From positions 947,470 to 1,011,469 of the forward strand of contig SIJG01000056.1 of assembly GCA_023374025.1 (NCBI GenBank): a DNA stretch of 64,000 nucleotides. Reading direction: 5' to 3'. A program made the position numbers and the translations under genes. This DNA is from Heterodera schachtii. Taxonomy: Eukaryota > Nematoda > Chromadorea > Rhabditida > Heteroderidae. Below are positions 43,017 through 56,600 of this stretch, piece after piece (position 1 is the stretch's first letter; each line of letters starts with the position of its first letter). Under the pieces are notes generated by a model. That model was not told where the DNA came from, searched no databases, and worked only from the letters and a program-made list of their open reading frames with translations.

Positions 43017-46000
43017 CATTTGGTTAGCCAGCCCTAGCTGCCCTAATCGTCTTTCCCTCAAAAATTCGGAAATTTCATACGCCTTACCTTCAAAAATTGA
43101 GAAATTTGCTATGCCTTACCCCCAAAATTCGGAAATTTCCCACGGCTTACCCTCAAAAAATTTAGAAATTTCCAACACCCTACCTTCAAAACCGCCACAT
43201 CCTTCCAAAGTTACTTTAAAAATTGGTCTTTTAAACCATAATTAAACGATTAGCCGGCCTGACTGCCATCCAATCCTAGCTGACAATGAGGCCCAATTAA
43301 TCTAATGGAATGCCAAATTTAGGCAAACAAAAAAATATGGCGCCGGAATGCCAATTTTGAAAAATGGATGACGAAATCCAGCCAGCAGCCCGATTAAAAT
43401 CGCCCCCATTCTTAAGCCCCCCCCCCCCCCAAAAATCCAGTTTTTTGTCCCAATTTTGCCCCCTCCCCCCACTCATCCGAACAATGAATGAAATGAATGA
43501 TGGTTGAATGAGTGTGAATAATGAATGAATGGACAAATGTGTACAGCACCACCAGCACAAATATTTCTTCATCAATCGCCCGTCCGCGCCCCGTCTTAAG
43601 AGTCCCCACTCATTTTTCCCCATTGTTTTGGCGTTGTGTCGCGGTCGCGCACCCCATTTTGAAAGAAGTGCGAACTGCGCGCGCGACACTTCAGCGCCGG
43701 GTGGACCGACCGCACAGCACAGACAGAGAGACAGTTTAGGGCATAAAGCACACACAAATGTGCATGGAGCGCCAGACACTGAAAAAGAGCGAATTTTTAA
43801 ATGTTGGCACAGTTTTGTGGCGTTATGTTTCGCAATGTGTGTGGCGCTCTGGTGGGGTTTTGTTCAATTTTAATAAGCAGGCCATGGTCATTTTATTGGG
43901 TGAGCAACAACTGAGAAGCGGCAAAAATGGGGTCAACAATTTTATAAGAATGGGTGGGTGAGGTGAGTGCCCGCCCACGCAATTACAAATAATTAATTAA
44001 TTACGTACTTTAATTGCTCCCCCCCCCCCTCCGGAAAGAAACAGTATATAAAATGAAAAAAAAACCATTGCCGGTGTTCATCATTTCTCAAACAGTATCC
44101 CTATTCATTCATGAAGTCTTCCTACAAAAATACAGTAGGAAAGGGGACGGTAAATTTCGTTTTTCAACATTACCGCGCTAAAATTCAAATCGGCAAAACT
44201 TACGAAAAATGAAGTACGAAAAATTGGAAACTTCCCAAAAAATTTATTTTGCATCATCAAGGATTTCCTGGCAATTAACGGCCAATGGCCTAAGGGTACT
44301 GTATTTGACCGGAATTCATACCGTACAAATTATTCTGGCCTTTGAAGACTCAGTTTTTGAGAGTTTTAAATTATTTTGAGTATTTTTCCGGATAAAAAAA
44401 TATCCTCACAAATTTCAAATCCATTATCCATCAGAAATCCTTTCCATTTTGATGGTTCCATCCATTTAAAATTTAATAGGAAAAGCCTGCTAATGTATGT
44501 GTGGCTTCTCCTCCTCGTGCCATTATTTCCCCTTCGGATGCCTTCATTTTTATGGCATTTCCCCTCTCCGGATGGAAGAATCATCTTTGTGGCACTTCCT
44601 CTCAGAATGGCTTCTTCATTCATTCATCTCCATGGCATTATCCACATTGGCACAACTCGCCACTTATCAAATTAACAGGAAACGCATTCAATTAAATGTG
44701 TGGCATATTTGGCTTCCGGCGCCCCCCCCCCTTTTTTGGCATTTTGCCGGCTTCCGCCCCTTCCACCATTTTCTTACTAATAAAAGTGCCACCCTCGGCT
44801 TTTTATGTGTTTCCATTTTTGGGGGGACTGGCTTTCCCAAATGCTTCTTCTCCCCTCGCTGCTGCTTTTTCACACTTTTCCATGCGCTGACTTTGGCATT
44901 TTGTGCCCCCGCGGCGCCGTGCCGTCTCCCCGCTTTTATTTTTTGTTGTTTATTGACAAAATAAATGCCATTTTTTGTCCCCCGCCGCGGGGCTCTTTCT
45001 TTTCTTTCCCCCGCTTCTTCCGCCGCTTCTGCTGCCCTTTTATTTCAAGCCATTTTTTGTAAAACTCACATTCATCACTTTCCCATATTTTTTTGTTTGA
45101 CAAAAGCATTCACAAAATGTGACGGGAAAATGCCATATTTAATAGGGCAAAAATTTGTTATTATATTACTTTCCATAGCACCATCCATTTTCTAAATTTA
45201 AATAATTTATACTATTTTAATTTTAAATTCGGGTAAATGTGTTATATATTCCTTTAAATTTGAATTTTAAACTGTAAAATTTTATTTTTAAATGAAAAAT
45301 CAATATTTTATTAGTAAATTCATATCTAAATTTTAATTTATAATAAATCCTCTGAAACTTTATTTATAGCAATCACGTGGAAAACCCGGATTTTTAAAAA
45401 ATTTTATAGGCCTTTCTCTTTTTTTTTTCATACACCTCTCGTGGATTCATTTTAACCCTCCGTTATTTTTTTTAATTCAAAATTAAAAAAAAATATGTTT
45501 CAATTTTCTCCTTAAACTTTCATTGTTCTCATTTCCGAATTTAATTTGTTATATTGCCCCATAAAATTTTACAGCGCATTAATTGCCCAATTAACGCGAC
45601 TGCAAAATTGCAAGAAAATTGATGAGCTGCGAATTTGCGTGTTGCGTGTGACTTTTATTGACTTCCCACTAATTATTAATTAACAAATTGACTAATTATT
45701 ATTAATTTGTTTCGTTGATTGGAATTTTTTTTATAAAATCATTTCACTTAACCTAATTAAGGGCATTACGTCATTAAGCAGTTAAATTATCTCTGTTCTT
45801 TCTAAAATTGTTCTTCTTATTCCGTCATGTTCCATAAAAATTGTCATAATTATGTTTTTTTTAATGAAATTAGCAAAGAAATTAATTACTATTTTTCTCA
45901 AGGCATTTTCAGTGTATTTTGGTGCCGTAGGGAAAAAATAATAATCATTTTCGGCACTTAATTATATGTTTTAAGAAAATTTTACCTAAGGCCATTTGGG

Positions 46001-47825
46001 CGAAATTGCCCCAGGAAAAATTGACAAATTGAAGGTTCAAATTTATGCTTTTCAAACGAAAAAAATTAAAAATTAAGACTTTGGATTTTTTAAATAATAT
46101 TTTTTCTAGGAATTTTCTTTTTTAGGGCCCCGAGGCGATTTTCCAGGCCTTTAATTTTCAAAAATGTATAATAACCCAACGCCCTAGGAAATTTACGAAA
46201 AACCCCTGCCTAGCGAATTTACAAGCCCCCCCCCCCCTAAGGCGATTTAGGAGGCGTCTGTGTGTGTCGTGCCCCGAGGGGATGTTCCACCGCTGACAGC
46301 GGGCGAGTAAATAATTTTTCCAGGTCATTGCCTCAAGCAGATGGATTTTCATGAAAATCAATTAGCCCCCCCCCCCCCGCCCTATCCGCCGGTAATTTCT
46401 CTGAAATCCGATCCCCCCATTTTCCCCGCACCGATCAGCCCAAAAATTCAGTGGCGCGTTGCTAACTAAATTGTTTTCCATGCTTTGCACGACGATTATC
46501 ATCATCCAAATTTCCGATCGCCCGACCATGTCGTGGTGAAGCGGTGATTTCCCCGCCCAATAAAATGTTTTTGTCTGATCGCAAGTGATCAGACACTCTT
46601 CTGTGATTGATGACGGTGTTCACATACATATATTGTATGTGTGCTCTGCTGTTATCTGTCTGTCTGGCGATCAACTGATCAATTCTTATTTTTATTGTCT
46701 GTTCAACGATTAATTGCCCCAGGCTAAGCCAAGAAAATTTTCATTTTTTTTTTTTTTGGAAAATTTGTTATGAAAGTGCCTAAATCTCAAAAATTTGTTC
46801 ATTTTTTTGGTAATTGCCTGCTGAATTTAAAAAGTTTAATTGAAAAAATTTTGAAAATTTTAAATTTTATGATTTACATTTAAAATCGCTTTTTTAAATG
46901 TCCTATCGTATAGTTGTTGTCATGACACTAATCATCAGTGATCAGAGAGTATTAAAGTTCAAAATCTGTGTCCGATCAGAGCTAGATGCCTTTCACAATA
47001 ACACATTTTGCAGCTTAACTATTCTCTGATCACTACCAGCGGAGAGTTTCATTCTCCTTCTGACTGATAATTTTATGTGCTCATAATTTTGCGGCAGGCG
47101 ACTGATCCTCAGAAGAGAGTCCAATCTGTGTCCGATCAGCTTTTCATGTTCACATAATTCAGGATTTTTATTGCTTTTTCTGATCACTTTTGATCGGGCG
47201 GACGGAGGTTGTGTATCCGTCTGTTGCTGTTGATCATTTTATGCGTTCATAAATTTTGCGGACCACCTTTTATGACTTTTGGGCGGTCACCGCCAATGAA
47301 TTTTTACCGTTTTTATGCGCCGTTTTTTGTCTGATCCCAAGCGATCAAAAATTGTGGCGGTTTTTTGGTTTTTTGCAATTTATCGATCAGAAGTGATCAG
47401 CAATTAGTAATCAAATCCTTGAGGCTCTTTTTTGCATATATTTTATCACTTTGATCAAAGAAAGTAAGAAAGCATTGATTGTTTACTCATTAGCATCATA
47501 AATTGCCCCCACTCCCCATAAGTCTATTATAATCGGTTCCAATTGCTCCGCTGTTACGCCAATTAACGATGATTAGCAAGCGGAGGGGGGGGGGGGGGGG
47601 AGAGTGATCACTTTTGATCACTCTTAGCAGTAGGATGAAAACAGAAGAGGAGCGGAGAGGGAGTAGGGGGTCAATTCGTCTGTTTTTCAGTGGGTTTTCG
47701 ACCGATAAGTTTAGCTTGGGGTTCATCCCTAACCAGACAGGCCTAACAATTTCTTTAAAATTTCAAAAAACTCATTTTTGGGGGTTTCGAGTTTTCAATT
47801 GGATTGATTTCGATTTAAAATTAGA
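43017..47825. other. Gene-poor region with scattered GC-rich islands and C tracts
   Basis: No gene can be supported. It has a short direct repeat (CCCTACCTTCAAAA/CCTTACCCYCAAAA motifs at 43080-43190), GC-rich patches at 43560-43720 and 44880-45040, very AT-rich DNA at 45190-46100, several C or G tracts (43418, 44024, 46229, 46366, 47585), and TGATCA-dense DNA from 46900 to 47640. The longest open frames are low-complexity. Confidence 0.45.
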
Positions 47826-47999
47826 GGACACCTAGGGCTATCGAATGATAGCAAGAAAATATAAAATCTAAGAAATTTATAACGGACATTTTTCAATAGA
47901 CATAAAAAAATTTTGATCATCAAAAATTCTGATCAAAACATTCTCAGAACCTACAAAATTAAGAAAGCTTGATATCATTCGATAGCCCTAGGTGTCCTC
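47826..47999. repeat. Inverted repeat with arms of about 28 bp and a loop of about 115 bp
   Basis: The left arm contains GACACCTAGGGCTATCGAAT and the right arm ATTCGATAGCCCTAGGTGTC. The words ATCGAATGATAGC and TATCATTCGATAGC resemble the interior of the foldback element at 39872-40260, suggesting a related element family. Confidence 0.8.
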
Positions 48000-48278
48000 T
48001 ATTAGCCTGCAAAATTTCAAAATATTTCATTAGGTTTAAAAAAAGTTATGGCCTAAAATGTGTGAAAACCCGGTGCCTTGGGTACTTTTGGCCATAACTT
48101 TGCTCAAACTTGGCCAAATTTTCTAAAATTTAGATGATCTAATAAAGAAATGTTAGTGCTATCGAACCATACCAAGAATGTCTAATTTGGTTAACTTTGA
48201 CAAAAGTTATGGACAGTTTTATGTTGACATTTTTCATTTGATGGTTTTTTATATAACGCCCATTTTGATGGTTTTTAT

Positions 48279-49354
48279 TAGAGACCGGACAAGAGGGTCG
48301 GTCGAACGGTTTCGGTTAAAAACCGAAAAAAAACCGAAACCGAAAAAAACCGAAAAACCCAAAAAATTCTCGGTCGAACGGTTTCGGTTAAAAAACCGAA
48401 AAAAACCGAACCGAAAAAAACCGAAGAAAAATTTTCGGTATATCGTTTCGGTTTCGGTTTTTTTTGAATTTTTATATTTTTTCCAAAAAAAGCAATAAAA
48501 CATTTTTATTAACAGAAAAAGCTAAAGATCACCTCTGAACTAAATTGTAAAGCTATTGAAGCTCTATTGAATGGTGTACTAAAGTTTGGAAAATGACAGA
48601 AAAGGCAGTCAAAAAACATGTTTTTGCTCCTTGATTCTAAAAAAACCACAGATTAGTTTTAGCGATTTGGTGCCCTTTTTGACGTTTTTTTCCCGAAAAA
48701 TTCCAAAATTCAAAAAAATCTCAAAAATACACCCCTAAGAAATGATCTAAAAAAATTCAGAGAATATACCTTTATGAATTGAAAAATTTTAGTTTTACGT
48801 GTTTTGCTCCCCAAAAATCATTAATAAAAAAAATTTAAATGCCTTTTTTCGTGCCTTATTCGTGATGTATGTGCCTTTTTTCAGTGCCATTTTGCGCTTT
48901 TTGGTGCCTTAATTGCCAGCTCTAGCCATAACTTTAGGGCCGGCGGTGCTGATAAGCGCCGCCGGGAAATTTTTTTGTAATTTTAATGCTATTTGTTAGC
49001 AGATTTTGTCTAAAAATACCAAATTTTGAGATTTTGGGCTAATTTTTTAAGAAAAGATAGCTTTTTGGAGGGTCGGCGGTGCCGATAGGCACCGCCGGAG
49101 GAAAATTTTAAGAATTTTTAATGAATTTTGTTAAAAAAATGGCCAACTGATTTGTCAAAAAAGTCGGTCGATTGTTTCGGTTTTTTTAATTATTTCGGTC
49201 GAACGGTTTCGGTTTTTAACCGAAAAAAACCGAAACCGAAAAAAACCGAAAAACTCAAAAATTTCTCGGTCGGTTTTTTTCGGTTAAAAACCGAAACCGA
49301 AAATCGAAAAATACCGAAAAAAACCGAAAAAAAAACCGACCGGTCCGATCTCTA
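48279..49354. mobile_element. Non-autonomous hAT-like element (1076 bp, 8-bp TSD)
   Basis: Terminal inverted repeats TAGAGACCGGAC (left) and the reverse complement of GGTCCGATCTCTA (right), matching at 11 of 12 positions. The flanking 8-bp direct repeats GTTTTTAT (48271-48278 and 49355-49362) are identical. Both subterminal regions hold many CCGAAA / TTTCGG repeats. The interior holds two copies of the GC-rich palindromic module (48939-48966 and 49074-49097). No transposase is encoded. TIRs starting TAGAG and an 8-bp TSD are typical of hAT elements. Confidence 0.85.
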
Positions 49355-49362
49355 GTTTTTAT

Positions 49363-52300
49363 ATAACGACTCAGCACCCTCTGTTACCCCCAATGAAAAA
49401 TGTAAATTATATAAATATTTAATTTTCCTTTTCAACCCAATCTAAAATATTAAAATTTGAATTTTCCATCGGAAATTCGCCCTCAATTTCCCTTTGTCCC
49501 CCCAAAATTGATGGGCCAACAAACGACAAATAAACACACACATACACTTTTAATTGATTTTGTCGCTTTTGTTGCGAGGGCCGCGATCTGCTGCTGATCG
49601 GAGGCAGCGGCGGCGGTGGTCAGTCCGATCCGATGGGCAAACATTGGGAAATTTTAGTGACCGCTAAACGCCGTCCCCCGTGGGGACGGACGGACACCCC
49701 CAATGAATTGAATGCCTTTTTGCCTTTGTTGTCCGGGCCGACAAAATGTGACCCCTCCGCGGCACCCGGGCCGGGGGGGGGGTAGGACAGAGATCAAATT
49801 ATCATCGGAAAATGTCGTTGTTGTTGGTGGTCGAGAATCTCGGGGACAAATTTTGCGGAAGATGGATGACCCATGGGAGTCTCCCGCCGGGGTACAAAAA
49901 AACCAAAACAACAATTGAGATTTCGAGGGTTATATCCGTCCCTTATCCTCTCCAAGCCCTTTTTGCCCTTTGCTATGCCCCCTTCCGTCCGGTTGGCAAA
50001 AATGCTAGATTTCTTGTGATCGAAATGATCATCCATAAAATAGGGAAATGTTTGCCATAATTTTATAAAATATTTAAATTAAATTAATTGTATTAGTTTG
50101 ATCCGTTTTTTTTTTGTTAAATGTTTTATTAGTGGCACCTAAAATTTACCGAAAAGTTTAAAGACCGAGAATTTAACTCTTCGACAGTTTTCATTGATTT
50201 TAACCTAAAAAAGTGAGTTGAACTTTTCACACATTCAAGCATTTCATTGATCATTTTCTGTCAGATTTTTTTCTGATCTCCTTTATATCAGTGTTTAATC
50301 ATTTCGCCAATAAAATGGTGGCAAAATATGCAAAAAACAAAATTTGAATCAACTCACTGATCATTTCATGTTTTGGCTCACTCATTTCTCGTTATTATCA
50401 CAATCATATCATCTTTCTCCTCCACGTTCCTCTTCTTCTGCTGGTGCTGCTTCTCCTCTGATCACTTTTTTGATCACTTCCCCCCGGGGGCGTTGGCGTT
50501 CAAAAAATAAACACGACAAAAGAATTGGGGCGCGAAATGGCGGTCATTGGGGTGAATTTGGGGGAGAGGGGAAAAGGGGAAGAACGGGGTTAAGCCAATG
50601 AATGAAAGCCGCCCTCGGAGCATCTGACCGATCCGATCCGATCACAGCACAATTAACCCATTCGCTGCTTATTCGCACACAAACAAATATTTGTACCCAT
50701 CCCCAATCATTCTCTCTCTCATTCATTCAACCATCCATCATTTCATTTTTTGTCAAACAATTTGATGCCGGGAATAGGAAATCTTTTGGCATTTTCGGGA
50801 ATGCCGAAAAATTTACATCCCAAAATTTAGTGGGAGAATTAGGCACATAGAATTCCCGGTCCCTGACTACTATCAGCGACATTTTCTTAATTAGGGTTGC
50901 TCCCCGACCCCTCGGGGGCAAAGCAACCCTAGTTTTAATTGCTAAACATCTGATCATAAAGACTCTGATCGCTGATCAAACTCAATGGTGGTCCCATTCC
51001 ATCATCATCCGACACCGGTCAAATGATCAAAATGTTTAAGCTAAACCACCAGCGGGCTTCATCAGCAGGTGTAAATAATCCGGGTGATCGGGACAGACAC
51101 ATTCTCCAGCACATTGATCATCGTCCAACGACATCAGTGGCCTATTTTAGCCAAAAATCAGCAGGGCCAACTTTTTCATTGGTCAACGATCACTGATCAG
51201 TGCGATCATTGGTCGCTCCCACCGCTTAAGCTTAAGCGGCTGAATGTATTATACCTTTTCCATCAACAAATCCCCATAAATACCTTCCCCAACCAAATTT
51301 ATCGCCCCATTCTCTGCAAACATTGGCTAAAATTGCCGCGGGGCATTGGATGAGTGTGTCTGCCCTCAGCTACCTTCGCTCTCTGTTCTCCCTCCTCTTT
51401 TTAAGAGCATTTGCACCACCCCTCGGGCGACACAACCATCGGCAGCAGCGGATGGGGGTGGGCGGATAAAGGGCGGATTTTCCTCATCAAAGCGCCGCGC
51501 CGCCGGCTCACCGCAAAACAGCAGCACCCAAAACTCAAAATTGGGGGAGGGGCCGGAGGGATTTTCAAAATTTTGTCACTCCCTCTGCTGCATGCTTAAT
51601 GCAAATATTGTAAAAGTGGGTTATAGCATGACATATTGGAGAGTAATTACATATTTAAATAGCGACAAATGATGGAAGTGGGAAATTTCGCCCATTTCCC
51701 AGTGGTTTTTTTAAATTGTCAAAATTTTGTTGAGAATTTCCGATCCCCCCCCCCATTTCGCGCCTTTATTTTACGGCATGATTTATTATGCCGTTGACCC
51801 ATTCACACAATATTCAGGTCATTAGGACCCAAATTCCCCGCTTTTTAAACCGGTCCAGCAGATTACCAACCGTTTTTTTTTTTGGGTGTTCAGCCTGCCG
51901 ACGATCCCTGAACACACACAGTTAAAATTTCATTCAATCCGCGAGAGAACGCAAAGAAAAAGCGGGGAATTTGTTGGAGGAGGGGAATGCTTTTTGTGTG
52001 GATGATTCACCCATTTCGGCAAAAACTCCCCCGGGGGAAAAGGGGCTTTTCGTAGAACCCCCAAAGAGTCACAAGCGTCACGGGGAACGCCAAAATGACT
52101 CCAAAATCCGGACCTTTCCCTGATGACAAATTTTGCGGCAGTTCAGCAGCTGAACAAATTATTTAAAATTAGGGAAAATTTGGGCTTTACCCCCTCAAAA
52201 ATTAGGGAAAATTTTAGACTTCACCCCTCCCCCCTCCCTCCAGTAAAATTAACATTTTTCCTTCGAATTTTTTTCACCGGATGTTTGGGACGGGAAAATG

Positions 52301-53608
52301 CCGTTGTTTTATATATTTTAATTTAATTTAAAATTTTAGTAATCAAATACTTGCCAAAAGACATCACTAAGCCTAATCCTGAGCTTGCTAAGTTAAAATA
52401 GCAATTGCTTGACAGGATCAGTCTACGAAAGAATGTCTTCCCGCCTGGCATTGTCCAAAAAATGAACCGCCCCCAAAAATTGGCATGGTTCGTTAAGCGA
52501 TTTTAAAATCCCCCCCCCCCCCCTACATTTGTACCCTTTCTTCCAAAATGTGCGTTTTAAGCCGTCCCCCTCATCGTGAAGCAACTGATTTATTCCCAAC
52601 CGAAAAGCTAATCCCATAAACAAAAAAAAGAAGTTAAAATTGCCAAATTTTGCACGAAATCCCCCGTCCCCCCCCCCCCCCCCGATAGTTCGGCAACAAG
52701 CAGAGGAAAAGCGGCTGCACACAACCGCGGCCCCTTTGCCCCGGTACCCCACCACTCTTAGGCCAATTCACGGCCAACTTACCACCGCCCCCCCCCCAGG
52801 GGACACGCCGACCCCAACCACGGCATGTTAATTGGAAATTGGGCCCCCCGCGAGCACGGCACATAAAACAGAGGGGGAAAAGCAGCGAAGGGTGGGCACA
52901 AACAGACAGAAACACAGACCACCGACGGACTGAGACGACACACAGTGCCAATTTTGCTGTCCTTCGAAGTGCCTGCCATTTCGGGGACAGAGGGGGGGGG
53001 GGGGGGGGAGGGCATTTTCGGCCAATGAATTTGCTTGGCTTAATGCCGCAAATGGCATGCCATTTCCGTCCAATTTCGGCGAGTCAAATTGGATTTATTG
53101 CAACGCATTTTTGGATATTTTTTTTTGTTAATTTGTGGGTGGTGCGGGACTGAAGATCACATAAATGGCATATAATAAAAGTGAGTCGGAGGCGCAAAAT
53201 TAAAGCGAAAAATGCCATATTCCTCGCCCAATTTTGCCAGGGCTCACCTAATTGTTATGATTATTTTATTAATCATGTCCATAACCGGAGAAAAATTTGG
53301 AAGGCTGAATCCGAGTGCCTTTTTGGGGTATTTTTGGGTTTTTGAAAAATGTTTTAAAAAATTTTTTCATCCGACCGAGCAAATCCACACATCGTGTTTA
53401 AGTTGACGAAAATTTGTTTATTCAATTTTACGCTTCTTCTTTTTTGTCTGTTCGGCTTTGTCCAAACAGAGAAGCCTTACTAAATGCCACTCTCTCTGGA
53501 AACTTTTTTGCATTTTGCCAAAAATTGAAATTTAAATTCGAAATTTTTAGCCAATTTATTACTGTATTTTGTATTGCCGCCGCATTACCGTATAACCGCT
53601 TCCTCTGA
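49363..53608. other. Gene-poor region upstream of the kinase
   Basis: Contains GC-rich patches (49560-49800, 51360-51560, 52640-53010) with C or G tracts of 8 to 18 bases. A hairpin-capable inverted repeat lies at 50893-50934 (AGGGTTGCT and AGCAACCCT arms). A TGATCA-rich stretch runs from 50950 to 51230. No ectodomain exon for the downstream kinase was recognised. Confidence 0.45.
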
Positions 53609-56600
53609 ATGACGGACTTTGGTGGCGGCGGCTTTTTCCGCTCCACAGTGTTTCTCAATCCGTTGTTCCCCGCCTGTGCGCCGGTGCTTTGTCCGCCGAC
53701 GGATTACTACGCGGTGGGCGGCAGCAGCGACTCGACAATGGCCTACGACTTTCCGCATGCGTCATTTCGGCATCCGCACGCGTCCGCATTTCCACCGTTT
53801 GGCAGCAGCGGCGGTGGCGGCATGATGGCTGCCGCGGCACGGAAACCGTTGCGCGAACGGCGTGACCTATCCGTGGGTGCCGGTGGCGGAGCATCGCCAC
53901 GACGGCACCCCATCGCACAACCGCAACAACATGCGCAACCGCCACCACAACTGCGAAGGTGAGGGCACAAAAATGCCGGGGAAGAGGCGGGGTGACGGGC
54001 GCGGACAATTTGAGACAGTGCCGAATTGACTAAATACATGAAAAACTAGAACTCGGTATTTTGAAAAAAGCATGGATCTGGATTTCAAGCTTTACTGGCC
54101 CTGGATTTTCTGGACCAAAATCGAACTCGAAATAATTGCGCTTCCATAATTACTATTAAGCGTGTTCATTTTTATACGCCTAAAATACAGTATCTCAATT
54201 CTGCTGATCAAGGTACCGTTCTCCGCACGACTTGCTGATCCGTGTCCATCCGCCGATCCGCCGGTGCATTCAACAAATGCTCATTCCGGCACAGTTTTTG
54301 CACATCCGCGAATGCGTTGGCAAGGGTCAGTGATCATATGCATAACAACAATCACATTCCAACTGATCATTTTGGATCATTAATATTAATTGGAACAAAA
54401 TTGGTAATTCGTCAATTAGCCACTATTATCTTCCGATCGGCAATTAATTGATCAGGCAATAAAATTTTTTTATTGATAGTAATGGCTAATTAGTCGATCA
54501 ATTAGCCATTGGTTATCATTACCACTGATCATTTAAGGCTTCTCGTAAATCAATGAATCAATCAGCAGTAGCATTGTTCGCTAGCGATATGTACATTTAC
54601 TAATTGATAAATTGTTTAAATTTCAAAATGGATTGACCGGTTGCAACTGATCAGTTATTGTTTCAATCCATTAAGCAGTTAATAGCCTATCCGTTCATCT
54701 ATTATTGTATCGTGAATCAGTTTTCCACATTATCATTATCTTCGACTTAATATGATCAAAACCCCTATTTACAGTGATTTTTAAGACGGTCCAACATGCC
54801 ATTACGTTAATTGTTTCTAATTTGGGCATTTCCAGGCCATTTTGGCAATGTGTTCCGTGCCCAACTGTCCGACCCATTTTCGGGCCAAATTGTGCCGGTG
54901 GCGGTCAAAACGCTGAAGGCTGGTGCCAACAACATGCACACATTTGAGCAGTTTTTGCGCGAGGCGTCCATCATGAGGCGATTGAGCCATCGAAATGTAA
55001 TTAATTAATTGGGCGAGAGAAAGGGGGTGGGGGTAATTAAAAATTGGAATTTTTTAAACAGTAGTCAATTTTTCTTTTCTCGAAGCAATTAAAAAATATC
55101 CATAATATTGACTAAAAAATGTAATTACATCATTTGAAAATGGTCACAAAAAGTCATTTCCTAATAACAGTTAATTTTTGTATTCATTTTTTCATTTAAA
55201 AAAATTCTTATAAATTTTATTCATTTTTTCTAAATTTCCTAAAAGTTTTGTCGAAAAGATGCTAATTTTTGATTTCATGCAATTTCGGTTTTGAGTCTTT
55301 GTAGGAAAACAAAGAGAATTTTTAGACCAAAATTACGGGAAAATCGCAAAAATCCGTAACCAGTAATTACATAATTGGCTCAAGTAATGAATGGGGTTTC
55401 ATCACTCGTTCGTTTGTTCATTAAGCAGAGCGATTTTACACTACTGTATTGATTGAATACAGTACATTATATGCAGGGAAAATCACCCGAAATTTGTGTC
55501 GTACGGTAAAATACTTATCGAATTCGGGTCGTCCGAGTCCGAGTTCGAGACGAGACTATAAATTTCATAAAACGGACATTTTCATACAACAGATTCTTCG
55601 CATTTATGGCGTCTCATTTTTGGCCCAGTCGCCCGCCGACGACGGCGCCGCTGCGCCGTCCGTGGTGATGCCGTTCATGCACTTTGGCGACCTTCGGACA
55701 TTCGTCGGCGACTCATTTCGAGTGCCAAAAGCATTTTTAGAAAACATTTAGCAGCCTAAGAAATTTATTATTTTTTCTTAATGCCATGGGGGAATCGCCC
55801 ACTTTTGCGCCAGCCACTTGGGCGCCAAACGCTATAACATTTTTACTTGATATCCAAAATTAAGCAAACTTTTGTATGACTTTAAAGCGCTTGATAGTGT
55901 CTATTAACTTACAAAATTTCAAAAATTTTTAGCTGAAATACAAAAAAGTTACGGCCAAAAACCCTCAAAAACTTGACTTTTTTTGGTCATTTTGGCGTCG
56001 CACGCCATAATTTGTTTTTAACCTAAGATTATTTTTTAAAATTATGCAGGCTAATCGAGAACTCTTAGGCCTATCGATTGACATTAAGCTTGTCTGAAAA
56101 AAGTTAGAACATTTTAAATTTGGCGGCGCCAAATTGTCCCGCGCCAAAGTGACCACCCCGACCCTGGGCCATAATAAATTTTTAAAAAATTTATTTTTGG
56201 ACAAAACCTTCTTAAATTAGCAGTACAATAATTGTTTATGAGTTGTCAGCAATTTTTGCCAATGTGCACAGTACGATAAAAACAAAATGCAGGTGATTAC
56301 GGTAATGGAGTTGGCATGGTTCGCCCTTCAAATTGCCACGGGCATGGCCTACTTGGCAGACCAAGGCTTTGTGCACCGTGACCTGGCCGCGCGCAATTGC
56401 ATGTACTGTATTATTTTGCTACCATATCCATGGGGGGCGATTCTGATCAGGAAATTTTAAAAAATCGAAAATTCAAAAGACGAAAAGCCCTTTTGAATTT
56501 TTGTTCCGAAAAATCCAATAATTTGGTATTATTTTTCTCTATTTCGAAAAAAATTTAGAGTTCGGCATTTAACGCCTGTTTTCATAAAAAAAAACCCAGG

